DNA of 64,000 nt, taken from positions 11,191,114 to 11,255,113 of the forward strand of contig OZ025269.1 of assembly GCA_964019165.1 (NCBI GenBank), written 5' to 3'. Source of the DNA: Mastigias papua. Taxonomy: Eukaryota; Cnidaria; Scyphozoa; Rhizostomeae; Mastigiidae. Under the pieces are notes generated by a model. It did no database searches. It saw nothing but the letters and a program-made list of their open reading frames with translations, and was not told the DNA's origin. The position numbers and the translations under genes were made by a program. This document shows positions 11,801 through 22,117 of the stretch, piece by piece (position 1 is the first letter of the stretch; the number at the start of each line of letters is the position of its first letter).

Positions 11801-12586
11801 CGCGATCTAGGTTTTTATTTCCATTTGTCTCAAAACTATCCTTGGCTCAATGGACCAGTATGTTAGAGAACATTGAACTCACAATCTAATTCAGAGAATA
11901 GTCATTGAGGACATTCATGACAGAAATAACAAGACACAGCTTTGTATATCTTCTCTCATGGAATCGTATCTATGAATATTAAATCACATTCTAAATCAAG
12001 TCATGTGATACGCCTACCCAGAAAATTCTAGAACAAAATCTCGTATTGGAATAGAGGTTCTGAGGCATACCTATCAACAGCTAATGGAATTTATAGAAAT
12101 ACCATACGCAAGCCAGGTCTAGAAGTTAAATAGATATTTAATCGAGCTACAGTTCATTCTATTAGGTCTCAATGTGTGGATTATGCTTACCTGTAAAAAT
12201 ATTTTCTGTGATACATTCGCAACCCCTGGACCAATGTATGATATGCTCCAAGCTTTTGTCGCTGCTCAAATATGTGCCTCGCCCAAAATCAACCTTTCTT
12301 CCTGTTTGTTTTCATTCCACTGCTCCATTTTAGCGCTAGCAGCAGGAAAAACTGCGATTCAAGAGAAAATATGTTATTCATCTCCGCCATGTTGAAAACT
12401 AAAATGCACTACAGAAGGAGAAATCACTGCGCATTGCCCTGTGTGCGACTCCAGCGACCTATTGTGAATTTGTCAAGTTTCTTAGGTTGGTAATGATTGC
12501 ATTTATTTATTTATTTATTTATTAATTGAAAAGTCTCTTGGTACTACAGAACGTGGTGCGTCCCATATCAATTACTTGCAGAGACA
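11801..12586. other. Non-coding, shared with unit B
   Basis: 11801-11975 matches 31945-32106 and 11976-12550 matches 37282-37870; the Copia element of unit B splits this alignment at a CTCTC site (here inside ctctcatgg near 11957). A short TTTA repeat lies at 12501-12524. No gene seen. Confidence 0.6.
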
Positions 12587-12804
12587 TGTAACATTCAACA
12601 CTCGTACCAGACTCCTGGTACCAGACTCCTTCGTGTACTTCAATCGTAATTTTTGATATTTTATTCAGTTCATATTAATCACTTGTAGACGTCAGACATA
12701 ACCTGCTATTAGCACACTGCGTTAGAATTACTTGTACAGTTTATTCTACTCGTTATGTATATATTTTGAGAATCAGTTGTCATCTCTCTTCGACGTTCTT
12801 CACA
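12587..12804 (+). mobile_element. Solo LTR (BEL/Pao-like family)
   Basis: This 218-bp block starts TGTAACATTCAACACTCG and ends GTTCTTCACA. The same sequence at 50114-50332 is followed by a primer-binding-site-like stretch, which identifies it as an LTR. Here no primer site or coding sequence follows, so it is a solo or truncated LTR. It is missing at the matching place in unit B (37870). Confidence 0.7.
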
Positions 12805-12807
12805 TCC

Positions 12808-12990
12808 TTCTTACCGAGCTTCACATCGGCACGAAAATTCATAGACTGCACAACTTTTTTGAATGGTAGGAACGCTATCGCTTTTAGCAGATGGTAGCAT
12901 TACTATATGTTAAAAGAGACAGCGCTCCTACCACTCAAAAAGTTGTGTGTCTATAAATTTTCGCACTGATGTGAATCTCCGTAAGTAGGA
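12808..12990. mobile_element. Foldback MITE
   Basis: About 70 bases at each end are inverted copies: left CTTACCGAGCTTCACATC through GGTAGGAACGCTATC, right GAGACAGCGCTCCTACC through gatgtgaatctccgtaag. Only about 35 bases separate the arms, so the transcript or single strand would form a long hairpin. There is no coding capacity. The superfamily cannot be told because the target duplication is unclear. Confidence 0.7.
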
Positions 12991-13062
12991 TGCACTACGC
13001 AGAGACTACCGGACAGAATAAAACAACATGTTCCTGCGAGCATCAGGAAGAAAAGCAATATA

Positions 13063-13338
13063 CAATCACTGCCAAAAGTCTTGGAACACTTACATTACTT
13101 TTTGCCTAATAGAGCAAACTCCCCCTCTCCCCCCTCAGAACAATGTTGAATTAATCAGGGTCACTCGCAGCAGAGACGTCAATTTGCCTTCAAATGGCAC
13201 TCTAGCAACTAAGCTTTTACCTCAACATTGTTTTAAGGGAGGAGGGGATCAGTAGCTGTCAAATTTGACCGGAAATTTACTATTGTCAACTAAACCCCAT
13301 TATTCAATAGGTGTTCCACAGACTTTTGGCAGTGATTG
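13063..13338. mobile_element. Tc1/mariner-like MITE
   Basis: The 276-bp element is flanked by TA (13061-13062 and 13339-13340) with inverted ends CAATCACTGCCAAAAGTC. Ends of the form CAxTGxCxxAAAAGT next to TA are typical of Tc1/mariner. Its right end recurs in inverse orientation at 14497-14584, and a 45-bp end remains in unit B at 38326-38360. No transposase is present. Confidence 0.75.
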
Positions 13339-13340
13339 TA

Positions 13341-13805
13341 GTAAGAGATCAGCCAGCTCGTATGTGCAAAAACAATAATCCTACAATGGCTTGTAATTCG
13401 GCCATAGGACAACATCTTATTATAAATACAGTATACGCTAAACCATATACAGACGATTATTTTCGGATCATTGGGAACCAAGATGGTCCTTTCATTAAAG
13501 TCTTTTGGAATCAGTTTACATTAAGACTCAAAAACCAGTCTTCTGTAGACAAAACGACTTCATTTTCTCATTTGGACTCTTGAAGTAACAATGGTGAATA
13601 GGTGCTAATTGGCCAATCATAGGGCCAAATAGACGCATTATTCATGATATCACGTGTATCCGCATCTGGCTATATATGTCAGTTCACCTTTCGGTCGTTA
13701 TCCCACGTTTCATACACTGACGAGTGTCGGACGAAGAAAGCTCTCAGTATGCTAAAAGAATGTTCCCGCTTTTTCGTGCTATATTGAAGTTCTATATTTA
13801 CTGAT
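13341..13805. other. Local inversion relative to unit B
   Basis: This stretch matches unit B 37865-38325 only as the reverse complement, while sequence on both sides is collinear in direct orientation. One breakpoint is exactly at a mariner-like terminal repeat (13339-13340; 38325 in B). Short overlapping frames here are not conserved. It holds no recognised gene. Confidence 0.7.
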
Positions 13806-13991
13806 TATTATGTTACTAAGTGCTCACTTGGCATCTTCTCATGTGTTACACAATATGATTCACAATAGTTATATCAAATGTTTGTAATAATCAGGGGATC
13901 AGTTTTTGATGAAACAAATGCGGAGTGAACCCGTTGTCTCTCTATGCACTCTCTCTGAGCACCCGCGGCATTTGGTGACAGAGGTACAGAG

Positions 13992-14490
13992 TTGAGTACT
14001 GGGCATTTGCGTGCAACCCTCGTAGCTTCTTCCATTGTGCCTGAAAAGTTCGATTCTTGCGATTTCGTCACCTGGCTCCGTCAGTTTGAAGTATGCACCG
14101 CAGCCAAGTTCTTGCCTGCTTTCCTATGTGGACCTGCTATCACGTATTTTCACTCTCTCGATGAGGGACAGAGAATTTGTATGCCCAGCTGCGTGCAAGT
14201 TTAGCTCAACATATTTATCCAGCCGTTGACAGTGAGAAGCTCTACGCCAATTTCGAGTCACAGACATTGCACCCTAATGAAGATCCTCCTTATTGTTATG
14301 GAGCCTGACGACTATTTTATGCAAACCTGATCCTGCACTCAACGATGACATCCGTTCTGCTTTTCTCTCCAGTCAATTCGTGAAAGGTTTACCCACCTCC
14401 TTTTGCATGAAATTATTGAAGAGCAATTCGACCCCAGTTTGAAGTAAATGACGGACTTTGTTGCCCGTTTTCCGTGAGGTGGCTGATCTC
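13992..14490 (+). pseudogene. Gypsy gag remnant
   Basis: The frame carries MSTGHLRATLVASSIVPEKF then DSCDFVTWLRQFEVCTAAKF, a gag capsid-like 'W..F...A' pattern, and later DDIRSAFLSSQFVKGLPTS-like residues. Stops and a shift after 14204 break it. The related unit B sequence runs longer and shows the same order at 38483-38750 and 40767-41100, which supports a genuine gag. It is not expected to be functional. Confidence 0.6.
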
Positions 14491-14657
14491 TTACTACAAT
14501 CACTGCCAAAAGTCCGTGGAACACCTATTGAATAATGGAGTTTAGTAAATTTCCGGTCAAAGTTGACAGTTACTGATCCCTGCCTTAATAGAAGGCTGGG
14601 TTGAAGGTCGCTCCCGTATTTTCACTGTCGGCCCTATAGAAATGGTCAGCCCTAGAC

Positions 14658-14840
14658 ATGCCTCTTTCCCAGGTAACCAGCCTCTCGTGTCATGTTCCTT
14701 TGGGTGGGGTCAAAGTCCAGGCTTTAATAGACACAGGTTCCATAAAATACTTTGTTTTGGGAGGAGTCTTTGATTATATCTGGCCTACACCAGTGATACA
14801 AGAAGCTCGTCAGAAATGTTTTGGTATCTCTGACGAGTAA
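14658..14840 (+). pseudogene. Gypsy aspartic protease remnant
   Basis: The open frame contains VKVQALIDTGSIKYFVLGGV with the catalytic D-T-G triad of retropepsins. It stops shortly after, where the protease flap and second half should follow. In unit B the same domain at 41486-41800 continues to ILGWDFL (the conserved carboxy-terminal motif), so this copy has lost about 240 bases. Confidence 0.65.
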
Positions 14841-15389
14841 CTCCAAGTGAATCTACACAAATACAATACCATTACCGATAATTGTTTGGATTGTGAAACC
14901 AGACCGATTGACTCAGTTCCGTGTCTGCTTGCTCAGTCATCATCTAGAGGTCCCGTTACTATTTCACTCAGCACAGGCCTATGCATTCCGGGTAGAACTG
15001 AAGTTTGCCAGCTGTCTATGAGTTGCAAAGACCGTTTTAGGCATGGTTACACCTAACCATTATAGTTCTTAGCTGCCAGTTAGTCTTTTCCCTACATACT
15101 CAATTTGTCAGGCAGATTGTAGACACATTCCTGTACGCCTAATGAATAGCTCTGTTGAAATAGATTTGCAAGCAGGTCAGAAGGTGAGTGAATTCTGCCC
15201 ACTTGTCGAAAGTCCTACCACTAAGGATTATAATGAAACCTTGTCTACAACTTGTATTAGCATTGCATGTAGCACCATTTCTACAAATGATATCAAAGCA
15301 GACCTTGAACATGACGTTGTGCCCTCTTAGTTATTTTACTACAATATTCAGGTGTTTTTGATAAGAGATTAGGGCACACTACTGCCATC

Positions 15390-16340
15390 ACTCATAGATA
15401 CTGGTGATGCAGCACCTGTCCGACAATATCCTAGGCGTTTGCCATATGCTTACCGAGAGGAGACAGACCAACAAGTCTCTCATATGCTTCAACAAGGGAT
15501 AATAAAACCCAGTAACTCCCCATAGGCATCCCCCATAACGTTTTGTAAAAAAAGGGATGGCACCTTTAGGTTTTGCTTTGACTATCGAAAACTTAATGCA
15601 GTTACCAAGAAAGACGCCCATCCTTTACTTCGAGTTGATGGTTTATTAGATGCAATTCAGGGCTCTTGTATGTTTAGCACTTTGTATCTTCGATCTGGGT
15701 ACTGGCAGATAAGCATGGACCCACGAGACCAGCACAAAACTGCTTTTGTAGCCCCATCAGGTTTCTGGGAATTTCAACGCATGACCTCTGGTCTCTCAAA
15801 TGGGTGTGTCACCTTCTAGCGAGCCATTGAGATTGTTTTGTCAGGTCTTACATATGAGACATGCCTTTGTTATTTTGATGATATCATCGTTCCATTATCA
15901 AATGTACAAGAGCAATGTAATCGTTTGGTTCTGGTATTACAGCGTTTTCGTGAGCACAATCTCCGTGTTAAGGCTACTTAGTGCAATTTTGGTGCAAAAC
16001 AAGGTTAAATAATCAGGCCATGTTCTTTCTGGTGATAGTGTCCATGATCCGGCTGTTTCCCTGCTTCTTGAACCACGGAATATAGAACAGGTAAGGTAAT
16101 TTCTTGGCCTAGCTGGGTATCATAGAAGGTTCATTCCCAGATTTCCCATGCTAGCTGCCCCACTTGTCTCACAACTAAGGGTACCAAATTTCATTGATCG
16201 AAAGAACAACCTGATGCTTTCTTATCGCTAAAGCACCTTCTGTGTTAGGCACCTATCCTTGCATATCCTAAGTTTGATCGGCCATTTTTCCTCCAAACAG
16301 ATGGATCAGACTGAGGATTAGGGGCTGTTTCGAGCGTGTC
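15390..16340 (+). pseudogene. Gypsy reverse transcriptase and RNase H start
   Basis: Codons following 15390 give the palm subdomain with TFRFCFDYRKLNAVTK, then DAIQGSCMFSTLYLRSGYWQ, KTAFVAPSGFWEFQRM and the catalytic CYFDDIIV, which is intact here (unit B has FDN). In-frame stops (for example a TAG near 15818) and shifts disrupt it. After 16010 the connection region reads FLGLAGYHRRFIPRFP and then AYPKFDRPFFLQTDGSD, the start of RNase H. The element ends there. Confidence 0.75.
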
Positions 16341-16675
16341 ATATCTTTTGCTTGTAGACCTTCCACTGATCTTGAGAGGAACCTCCTCTAGTTTTTTCAA
16401 ACTGTTGTACAATTCTATTTGATACAATTGGCATTGTTGACTACATCTATGCTAATCATTAGCATTCCTTCGCTACATTTCTGCTGCGTTTATTCTTTCG
16501 TTTAAGAGCTAAAGTTAAAACTACGACTTATGAAGCTCTTCCAGTTGACTTATGACTATAGGGAATTAGTTTAATCTCCTGAACAATGTTTGTTGAGAGA
16601 GTAGACATTTTCAGTTGTGACAAGGTTTCTTTTAGATTCTGTCAGAGTTATTACTAAATTGGCTAACTTAAAGTC

Positions 16676-17378
16676 ATGGATGAGATAATCGACTTGGCAA
16701 GTAAAGTTATGAGCAAACCAATGTTAAGCCCCGAAGAGCAAGAAGGAGCACCAGCAAAGGCCACAATAGATCAGCTTAGATTGTCAATTCGAAGTTTTTC
16801 AAAGTTGTCGAATGTGATTATGGCTTTGAATCTAGATTTTGCAGTTTCAGTTAATGTGCAAAGTATGCTTAGTCTTGTAGTGGAGTATCACTTTTCAGTT
16901 GCAACAAGCAGATATCCAATGTCCACACCCTTGCAATACTATGAAATAATTCTCGCAGTCGTGAAGGAAAGCTTGAGGAACCTGACAGCTGCTGGTTTCT
17001 CTTATTTCGTCTCATAAAATGTCCTGTCTAGCAGCATAGAATTTGAAAACCTCACATTTCCAAGAAAACAAAGGAAAAAGTAAGCATATGATCAAACGTT
17101 TTCCACGAAAAAGAAGGAGCTGGGTGACTGGTGGCTGCAAAATATGCAGGGGGTTGTCCAAAGAACACCAAGGCAGCGTTTCGAGGAAGATAACCCTAGA
17201 AATTGATGTTATACATTTTCGAATTGATGAAATAGATGCAGAATTGCCTTTAAGCAATGAAACTGGTGACGATGAGCTGGTAGTTTCTCCAAGTTCTACA
17301 AGGAGAAGGGGAGGTGGGGTAGGATCGTACATCCAGTTACTTCCCACTCTGAATTGTTCTAACTGTAGTTGGTGGTAG
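16676..17378 (+). other. Two adjacent ORFs of unknown function, kept in unit B
   Basis: Frames 16676-17017 (113 residues, MDEIIDLASKVMSKPM) and 17043-17378 (111 residues) both have near-identical partners in unit B at 43932-44279 and 44372-44605. The second contains DVIHFRIDEIDAELPLSNET and DDELVVSPSSTRRR, a plausible acidic-to-basic protein segment. Neither resembles a family I know, and reading frames are not uniformly preserved between copies (indels change the ends). They might be exons of a decayed gene or part of an unrecognised element. Confidence 0.3.
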
Positions 17379-19150
17379 GATGTGCTGCTTTAGCTACTGA
17401 TTATTCCTTCAAAGGATAGTCTGTTATTAGTATGATACAGGATAACACTTTCTGGAGGCTCTGTCACAAGCTGTTTGTATTTCAATTCCAGAATAAAACT
17501 AGCATGCATATTGATTCTTATCTAAATTTACTACTAGGAAAGCTTTACCTAAAGGCGATTTTGACTAGCTGAAGACAGAAATCTTGACTAGTGACCAACT
17601 AGGCCCTGTACTGTCTGACTAATGACCAAGGATACTCACCCTTCAACACCGTCAGAGAGTACCTTTGGGATCCTTGCTGCAAAATGGAGGATTTTTAGAT
17701 GACCAATTAAGCAAATGAAGATCTTGTTGATAAAATAACCGAACCTTGTGTATGTTTACATAACTATCTTCCTCTAACTGATAACGCAGGCTCCTGCGGA
17801 ATCCCTGCAGGATCCTCTGACAGTGAAGATTACTCTGGAAATCTCATCCCTTGAACATGGCGCAGCATAATTCAAAATGGCCAAAATTAGGTGGTAAATT
17901 GTCATAGAATATGTGGAAACAGATACACAAGTGGTGCTACTATTACAAGAGATAGCTGTCAGTCTCATGGCAGTTACGTCATGTCAGGGGTTGTAGACTC
18001 AACCATGCTTTTGTAAAGCTCTTCTTTTTTGATATCTGAGAACTGCTTTATAACTGTTTTGTTACTTGGTCTGGTAAATTGCTTATACACTATTATCATA
18101 CTATGCATGAACTGTGGACAGTAGCATACAGAAGCTGAAAATACAACTGAGTCACTGACTTCATAGTTTTTGTATTGTGCTATGGTCTTTGGCACAGAAA
18201 AGCAGAAATGAAGATACAAGAATAATACCAGTAGAGAATTGCATTGAAAAAATGCACATCAATGCAAGAGATTTTATAGGGTTTAAATGGACCATTGTGC
18301 TTATATATGGTCATATAATCCTCAACATACAAAATAAATGGTTCATGGATGGAAGGGCAGTTAGAAAAAAAATATGAAGTTTGTTTCCAAAAAATACATG
18401 TTATGTATAACTTTTATCTTTTTCATAAGAGAAGTTCTACGAATCAGTATTTGCAGATTTCTGTTTTTGCTATCATGGAAAATTCAATCTTTCAACATCA
18501 GACTAACAAATGTGTCTATCTGGACCTACAAGCCCGAAAGGAAGAGCAATGCTCCCTAGCTGATTCAACTCAAGAGCCATGACTAAATTGGTCAAATTAG
18601 AATGCACGGTACTCTATGGTGCCTAATTGCCTTCCCCTCAATAATGAGTTTTTGGAAATTTTTCCAACCCGCCGCTCTTATTAGGACCCCCCCGGCAATT
18701 AATTTTGGAAGATTTAGTGTGTAAAGTAGTTGAAGCAAGAATAATTCCCGTTATCATAAATCTTTTGCTTTATCTATGTTCTTAACTGATTGTTGCCAAA
18801 GAAACTGCTATAATGGGATTCCTTTTTCATAGCAAAATAATTGTTCTGTTGTTATTGTTTCAAACTGAATTTTCGTTGCTTTTTATTTGTTGCACCGAAA
18901 TATTGAAGCCGTAATTGTAAAAGAATTTTGGTATGACATGAATAATTCATACATAATGTATTAGAGAATACGAACCAGATTAGAACAATTTTCTAGAGTC
19001 ATGCATTCCGTGACCATATATGATTTATCGTGCATTCATATATCCGAGCCCGCCCGGTAATTCCAGCCCATCCTGGAAATTAGGAACCGAAGAGTAGCGA
19101 AGATCTTGAAAAAATATGAAAAAAGTTCAGAGAAATATCAAACTATATTC
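17379..19150. other. Intergenic, shared with unit B, no gene seen
   Basis: This stretch is collinear with 44606-46430 in unit B with scattered substitutions. The short frames on both strands (for example 17974-18219 minus, matched at 45251-45484) have no family resemblance. I see no repeats beyond the shared duplication. Confidence 0.5.
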
Positions 19151-19239
19151 TGATCCTCTTGGGTTTGATGCAGAACTGGCAGTGCTTGATCTTAAAACTT
19201 GTTCTCCAACCTAGGTATGGTGATTGGTTTTGCTTGTAC

Positions 19240-19870
19240 AGAGAAAATCCATCATGCTGTCTTCTTCCATTCATATATTCACCATATAAATGCTTAAGAA
19301 CTTTTATACCGGTATTGTTGAGCCACAATTTCAATATTGTTGTTCTGTTTGGGGTTGCACTGGTTCAACTGAGAATAATCAGTTACAGAAACTTCATCAC
19401 AGTGCTGCAAGACCTTTAACCAACAGCAACTTCGGTACCCCAAGCAGACTACTTATTGATATGTTGAGAGATAAACCTAGTGAACAGCTTATTACTGATG
19501 AATCTAAAATAGTGGTTTTTCAGTCCTTGCAATACCTGGCTCAACAATACCTCTGTGATCTTTTCATGCGAAACGCAAATAGTTCTTTGTATGTCCTGTT
19601 CAACACGGCGACTGATTTGTAATTGCCCAAGAATAAGTCATGTTACGGGCAATGATGTTTCTCTTATCGTGGTGGAAAAATGTGGAACGACCTTCCTGTA
19701 AAAAACAAAGCAGGCATCGTCCTTGTATTGCTTCAAGGAAAATGTTTAGGTTATCTAGTTTATTTCTTTTTATTGTCATTGATTTTTGTAATTCTTTTAG
19801 AGTTATACTTTTGTACTAGGTTTTTTTACGTTGAGCGTCCCTTGCAAATCAGCTCCGGCTATAGAGTCAC
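19240..19870 (+). pseudogene. CR1-like LINE ORF2 3' remnant (unit A copy)
   Basis: The frame 19290-19622 carries FYTGIVEPQFQYCCSVWGCT and LQKLHHSAARPLTNSN, then after a stop RGGKMWNDLPV. The same order is seen in the intact fragment at 32902-33584 (YTGIVEPHFRYCCSVWGSCG; RGAKMWNSLS), so both belong to one LINE family. The 3' UTR (gagcgtcccttgcaaatcag) also matches. This copy and its partner at 46540-47100 predate the duplication. Confidence 0.75.
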
Positions 19871-19929
19871 CCTCTGTAATTGACAAATGAAATGAGCGGT
19901 TGTGTATTGAATTCTGCCTGATACATTAT

Positions 19930-20573
19930 GCCTACTCAATCTGAATTCTAGCAAAGGCTTTTGCATGTGAGGGAAGTCCTTGCATTCTTTTGGCCAAGCT
20001 CTGGCAAACCAGACTGTCCTCATCATCCAACTTTTTAAACTAATGCTTGGAGAGGTTCTCTGGTTCATGTTGCAGTTTCTTGCTTGCTTCACCAACACAT
20101 TCAGCTGTCTTCAACGCGACTAGAGCAATATCCAATTTGGATGGTTTCTTTTCCATTCCTATCCATGATTTTTACTGATGTTGTTTCCCATTTCTAATAG
20201 TTGTCTTACCTTTTCTCTTTAGTGTTGTCTTTTCAGAAGGTTGATTTAGCTGGTCATGGAAATCACCAGTCTGCTTAGAAACATTGTTGCTGGCAAGTTA
20301 AACCTCAGTTTCTTCAATAGCAGTTTGGTGATCTACTATTTCATCATTCGGTGCTTCTCTCTGAATACTATCTATTACCTTGCTGTCAGCAAAACTCTGT
20401 GCACTATCAGTTTCAGCTGCATCATCGCCATGCTTTCCAGCTATTGGTGGAAAATCTGATGTTGCTTTTCAATAGCTAATAAGATTGGAAAACCATTCTA
20501 AATTAGCAAATTCTTTTGGAATGTCTGGTACAGCATCCTGCCAGAGTCTGATGGTTTCCTTTGGAGACGCCAT
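19930..20573 (-). pseudogene. BESS-motif-like protein pseudogene (unit A copy)
   Basis: A single minus-strand phase can be followed from ATG at 20573 (MASPKETIRLW) for about 215 codons, broken by four stop codons but no frameshift. The carboxy end reads DDEDSLVCQSLAKRMQGLPS then HAKAFARIQIE, close to the BESS motif found at the end of MADF/Adf-1-type DNA-binding proteins ('DEDxLFxxSLxPxLkxLxxxkkalakikIq'). A MADF domain is not visible upstream. The same frame, with partly different stops, exists in unit B. It looks like a decayed gene or transposon-encoded DNA-binding protein. Confidence 0.45.
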
Positions 20574-20609
20574 TTTACATCCTTGTGTATAAATGGTGTC
20601 AAAGAAAAT

Positions 20610-20805
20610 TCCCGTACAAAAGCAACGCAAGGATCGCCCGCATTTCAGATAAGCGATTTCCATTAAAGAAATCGATTGACGCAAGGATCGCCAGCATTTC
20701 TTAAAAATAATGTTTTCCATCTCAATCGCATGGATTGCCAGCACCGCAAAGATCATAGCAGCTTTGAGAAAGTGGTTCCCATTAAGATGCAAGGATTGCT
20801 CGTCA
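20610..20805. repeat. Imperfect repeats with GCGATCCTTGCG motif
   Basis: Just upstream of the BESS-like pseudogene the minus strand carries four spaced copies of a motif varying around GCGATCCTTGCG (two exact, two with changes such as GCAATCCTTGCA), separated by about 55-60 bases with GGAAATCGC/GGAAAC in between. Unit B preserves them at 47780-47970. They may be promoter repeats or a decayed minisatellite. Confidence 0.55.
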
Positions 20806-21044
20806 CATTCTTGTCACTATGTTGCATCCTAACATATTGAAGATATTACTAAAGCTGGTTTTAAGTTTTCAGTACAGGTAGTCTAATACCTCTAGAAATT
20901 GGCTATGGGACATCGACTGAGACCCTCATTCCTTTCTTCTATAAATCAGTTACAAACTCCCCTTAACTGGCATTTCAAGTTTAGTGGTAAGGCTTTCAAT
21001 TTGGTACGATACATCTAGCTTTTTGTTAACTACATTACTTTAAA

Positions 21045-21172
21045 GTTTCCCACAATGACTGTAATTAGATTACTTAATTTCATATCATTTTTCAGGGCAG
21101 CATATAAATCAGCATTTGCGCTATACTCTACCCTGCTTAAAGAATATAAGATGAAATGAAATGAAAATGAGC
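21045..21172 (+). repeat. LINE/SINE-like 3' tail with GAAATGAAAT end
   Basis: This block (gactgtaattagattactt, then cagggcagcatataaatc, ending atgaaatgaaatgaaaatga) recurs at 48225-48345 and, inverted, at 25105-25270. The last is absent from the matching place in unit A, so it is dispersed. The tail of repeated AAATG suggests the 3' end of a non-LTR element. Confidence 0.6.
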
Positions 21173-21292
21173 TTTCACACTTCATATTCAAAGAAAGTAT
21201 GATAGGTGCATTTTTATCATAGTAGCATCAGGCATCAATAAGATATAATATCATGTTGAGAGTCATAGTAATGAGAATAGTTAGCTGTCGTA

Positions 21293-22117
21293 TCAGATAG
21301 CCTCGACAATCATGAAGCTACTTGTTTCACGGTACATGTGCCTCTCCTCTTTTGTGACAATAACGTTCTCTTGGACGATTTTGTAGATACCATCTTGCAA
21401 ATCCTTGTCAAGATCTTCATATTTGGTGTTTAAATGAAAGGAGACTACATCATTCCTGATCGGGCTGTACTTTCTCTCAATAAAATCTGACACATCATGG
21501 TAATCCGTAAGATCCTGACTTTGAAAATTGATGTTATTCTTCTTGAGACCATCAACTATAAGTCCGCTACCAATAAGTTTACGCGGGTTCGTTGGTATAA
21601 TTTCTACTTGCTCCTCAAGGTAAGATGATAGCTCCATGCCCCCTTGGTCTCCTCGCACAGCAAGCATGATCTGTCCATTAGGCTTGAGGAATGATCTCGC
21701 TTTGATAATAACTTTAATGGGGTTGCTTGAATAGTAGATGGAGTGAACCATCAAAATCACATCAAATTTTTTGTCAGTTACGTAATGCTCATCAAAGAAT
21801 GACAGATCAATTTCTGTAACCGTGTTTGTCCAATTCGCAGACTTTTTTCGCAGTTCCTGAGCATGCTGGGGATTTGGCTCAATTGCAAGTAAACTTTCCA
21901 CTCTCAAATCAAGATTGTTGATAATTTCATCTTCTAGCCAGCCCGTCCCTGCTCCAACACTCATCATATCGATCGATGTGGCAGAATATTTGTTTACAAT
22001 TGGATGTATGATTCCATGCGCTATGTTTGAATTTCGATTTGTATCATGTGTATATGTATCGAATACTTTCGCATACTCTTCACTTGTAAGTACCTTAACA
22101 CTCCTATTCTTAGACAT
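21293..22117 (-). CDS. Histamine N-methyltransferase-like SAM methyltransferase (unit A gene)
   Basis: Predicted 274-residue class I methyltransferase encoded without introns. The SAM-binding motif I is MMSVGAGTGWLEDEI (about residues 45-60), followed by the acidic strand-2 end LLAIEPNP, motif II FDVILMVHSIYY and LKPNGQIMLAVRG. The carboxy end SSFMIVEAI matches the end of vertebrate HNMT (SFIVIEA), and the overall length fits (human about 292), so HNMT is the nearest family. From my knowledge of the human enzyme, histamine contacts include Glu28, Gln143 and Asn283; the aligned residues here appear to be non-Glu, His and Glu, so the substrate may not be histamine. The start is the first ATG; the frame is open a little further upstream but only through non-ATG codons. 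The enzyme is probably cytosolic; no signal peptide or membrane segment is seen. Confidence 0.9.
   Translation of the reverse strand: MSKNRSVKVLTSEEYAKVFDTYTHDTNRNSNIAHGIIHPIVNKYSATSIDMMSVGAGTGWLEDEIINNLDLRVESLLAIEPNPQHAQELRKKSANWTNTVTEIDLSFFDEHYVTDKKFDVILMVHSIYYSSNPIKVIIKARSFLKPNGQIMLAVRGDQGGMELSSYLEEQVEIIPTNPRKLIGSGLIVDGLKKNNINFQSQDLTDYHDVSDFIERKYSPIRNDVVSFHLNTKYEDLDKDLQDGIYKIVQENVIVTKEERHMYRETSSFMIVEAI

Larger units (their letters stand above)
13880..16440 (+). mobile_element. Ty3/gypsy-like element remnant (unit A copy)
   Basis: Gag, protease, reverse transcriptase and the beginning of RNase H are recognisable in order on the plus strand, all damaged. A possible primer-binding region (catttggtgacagaggtac) lies near 13970. 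Integrase is missing: similarity to a gypsy polyprotein ends at about 16340. The unit B copy (38365-43680) is longer because of a Mutator-like insertion and because it keeps a piece missing here around 14840. Confidence 0.75.
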
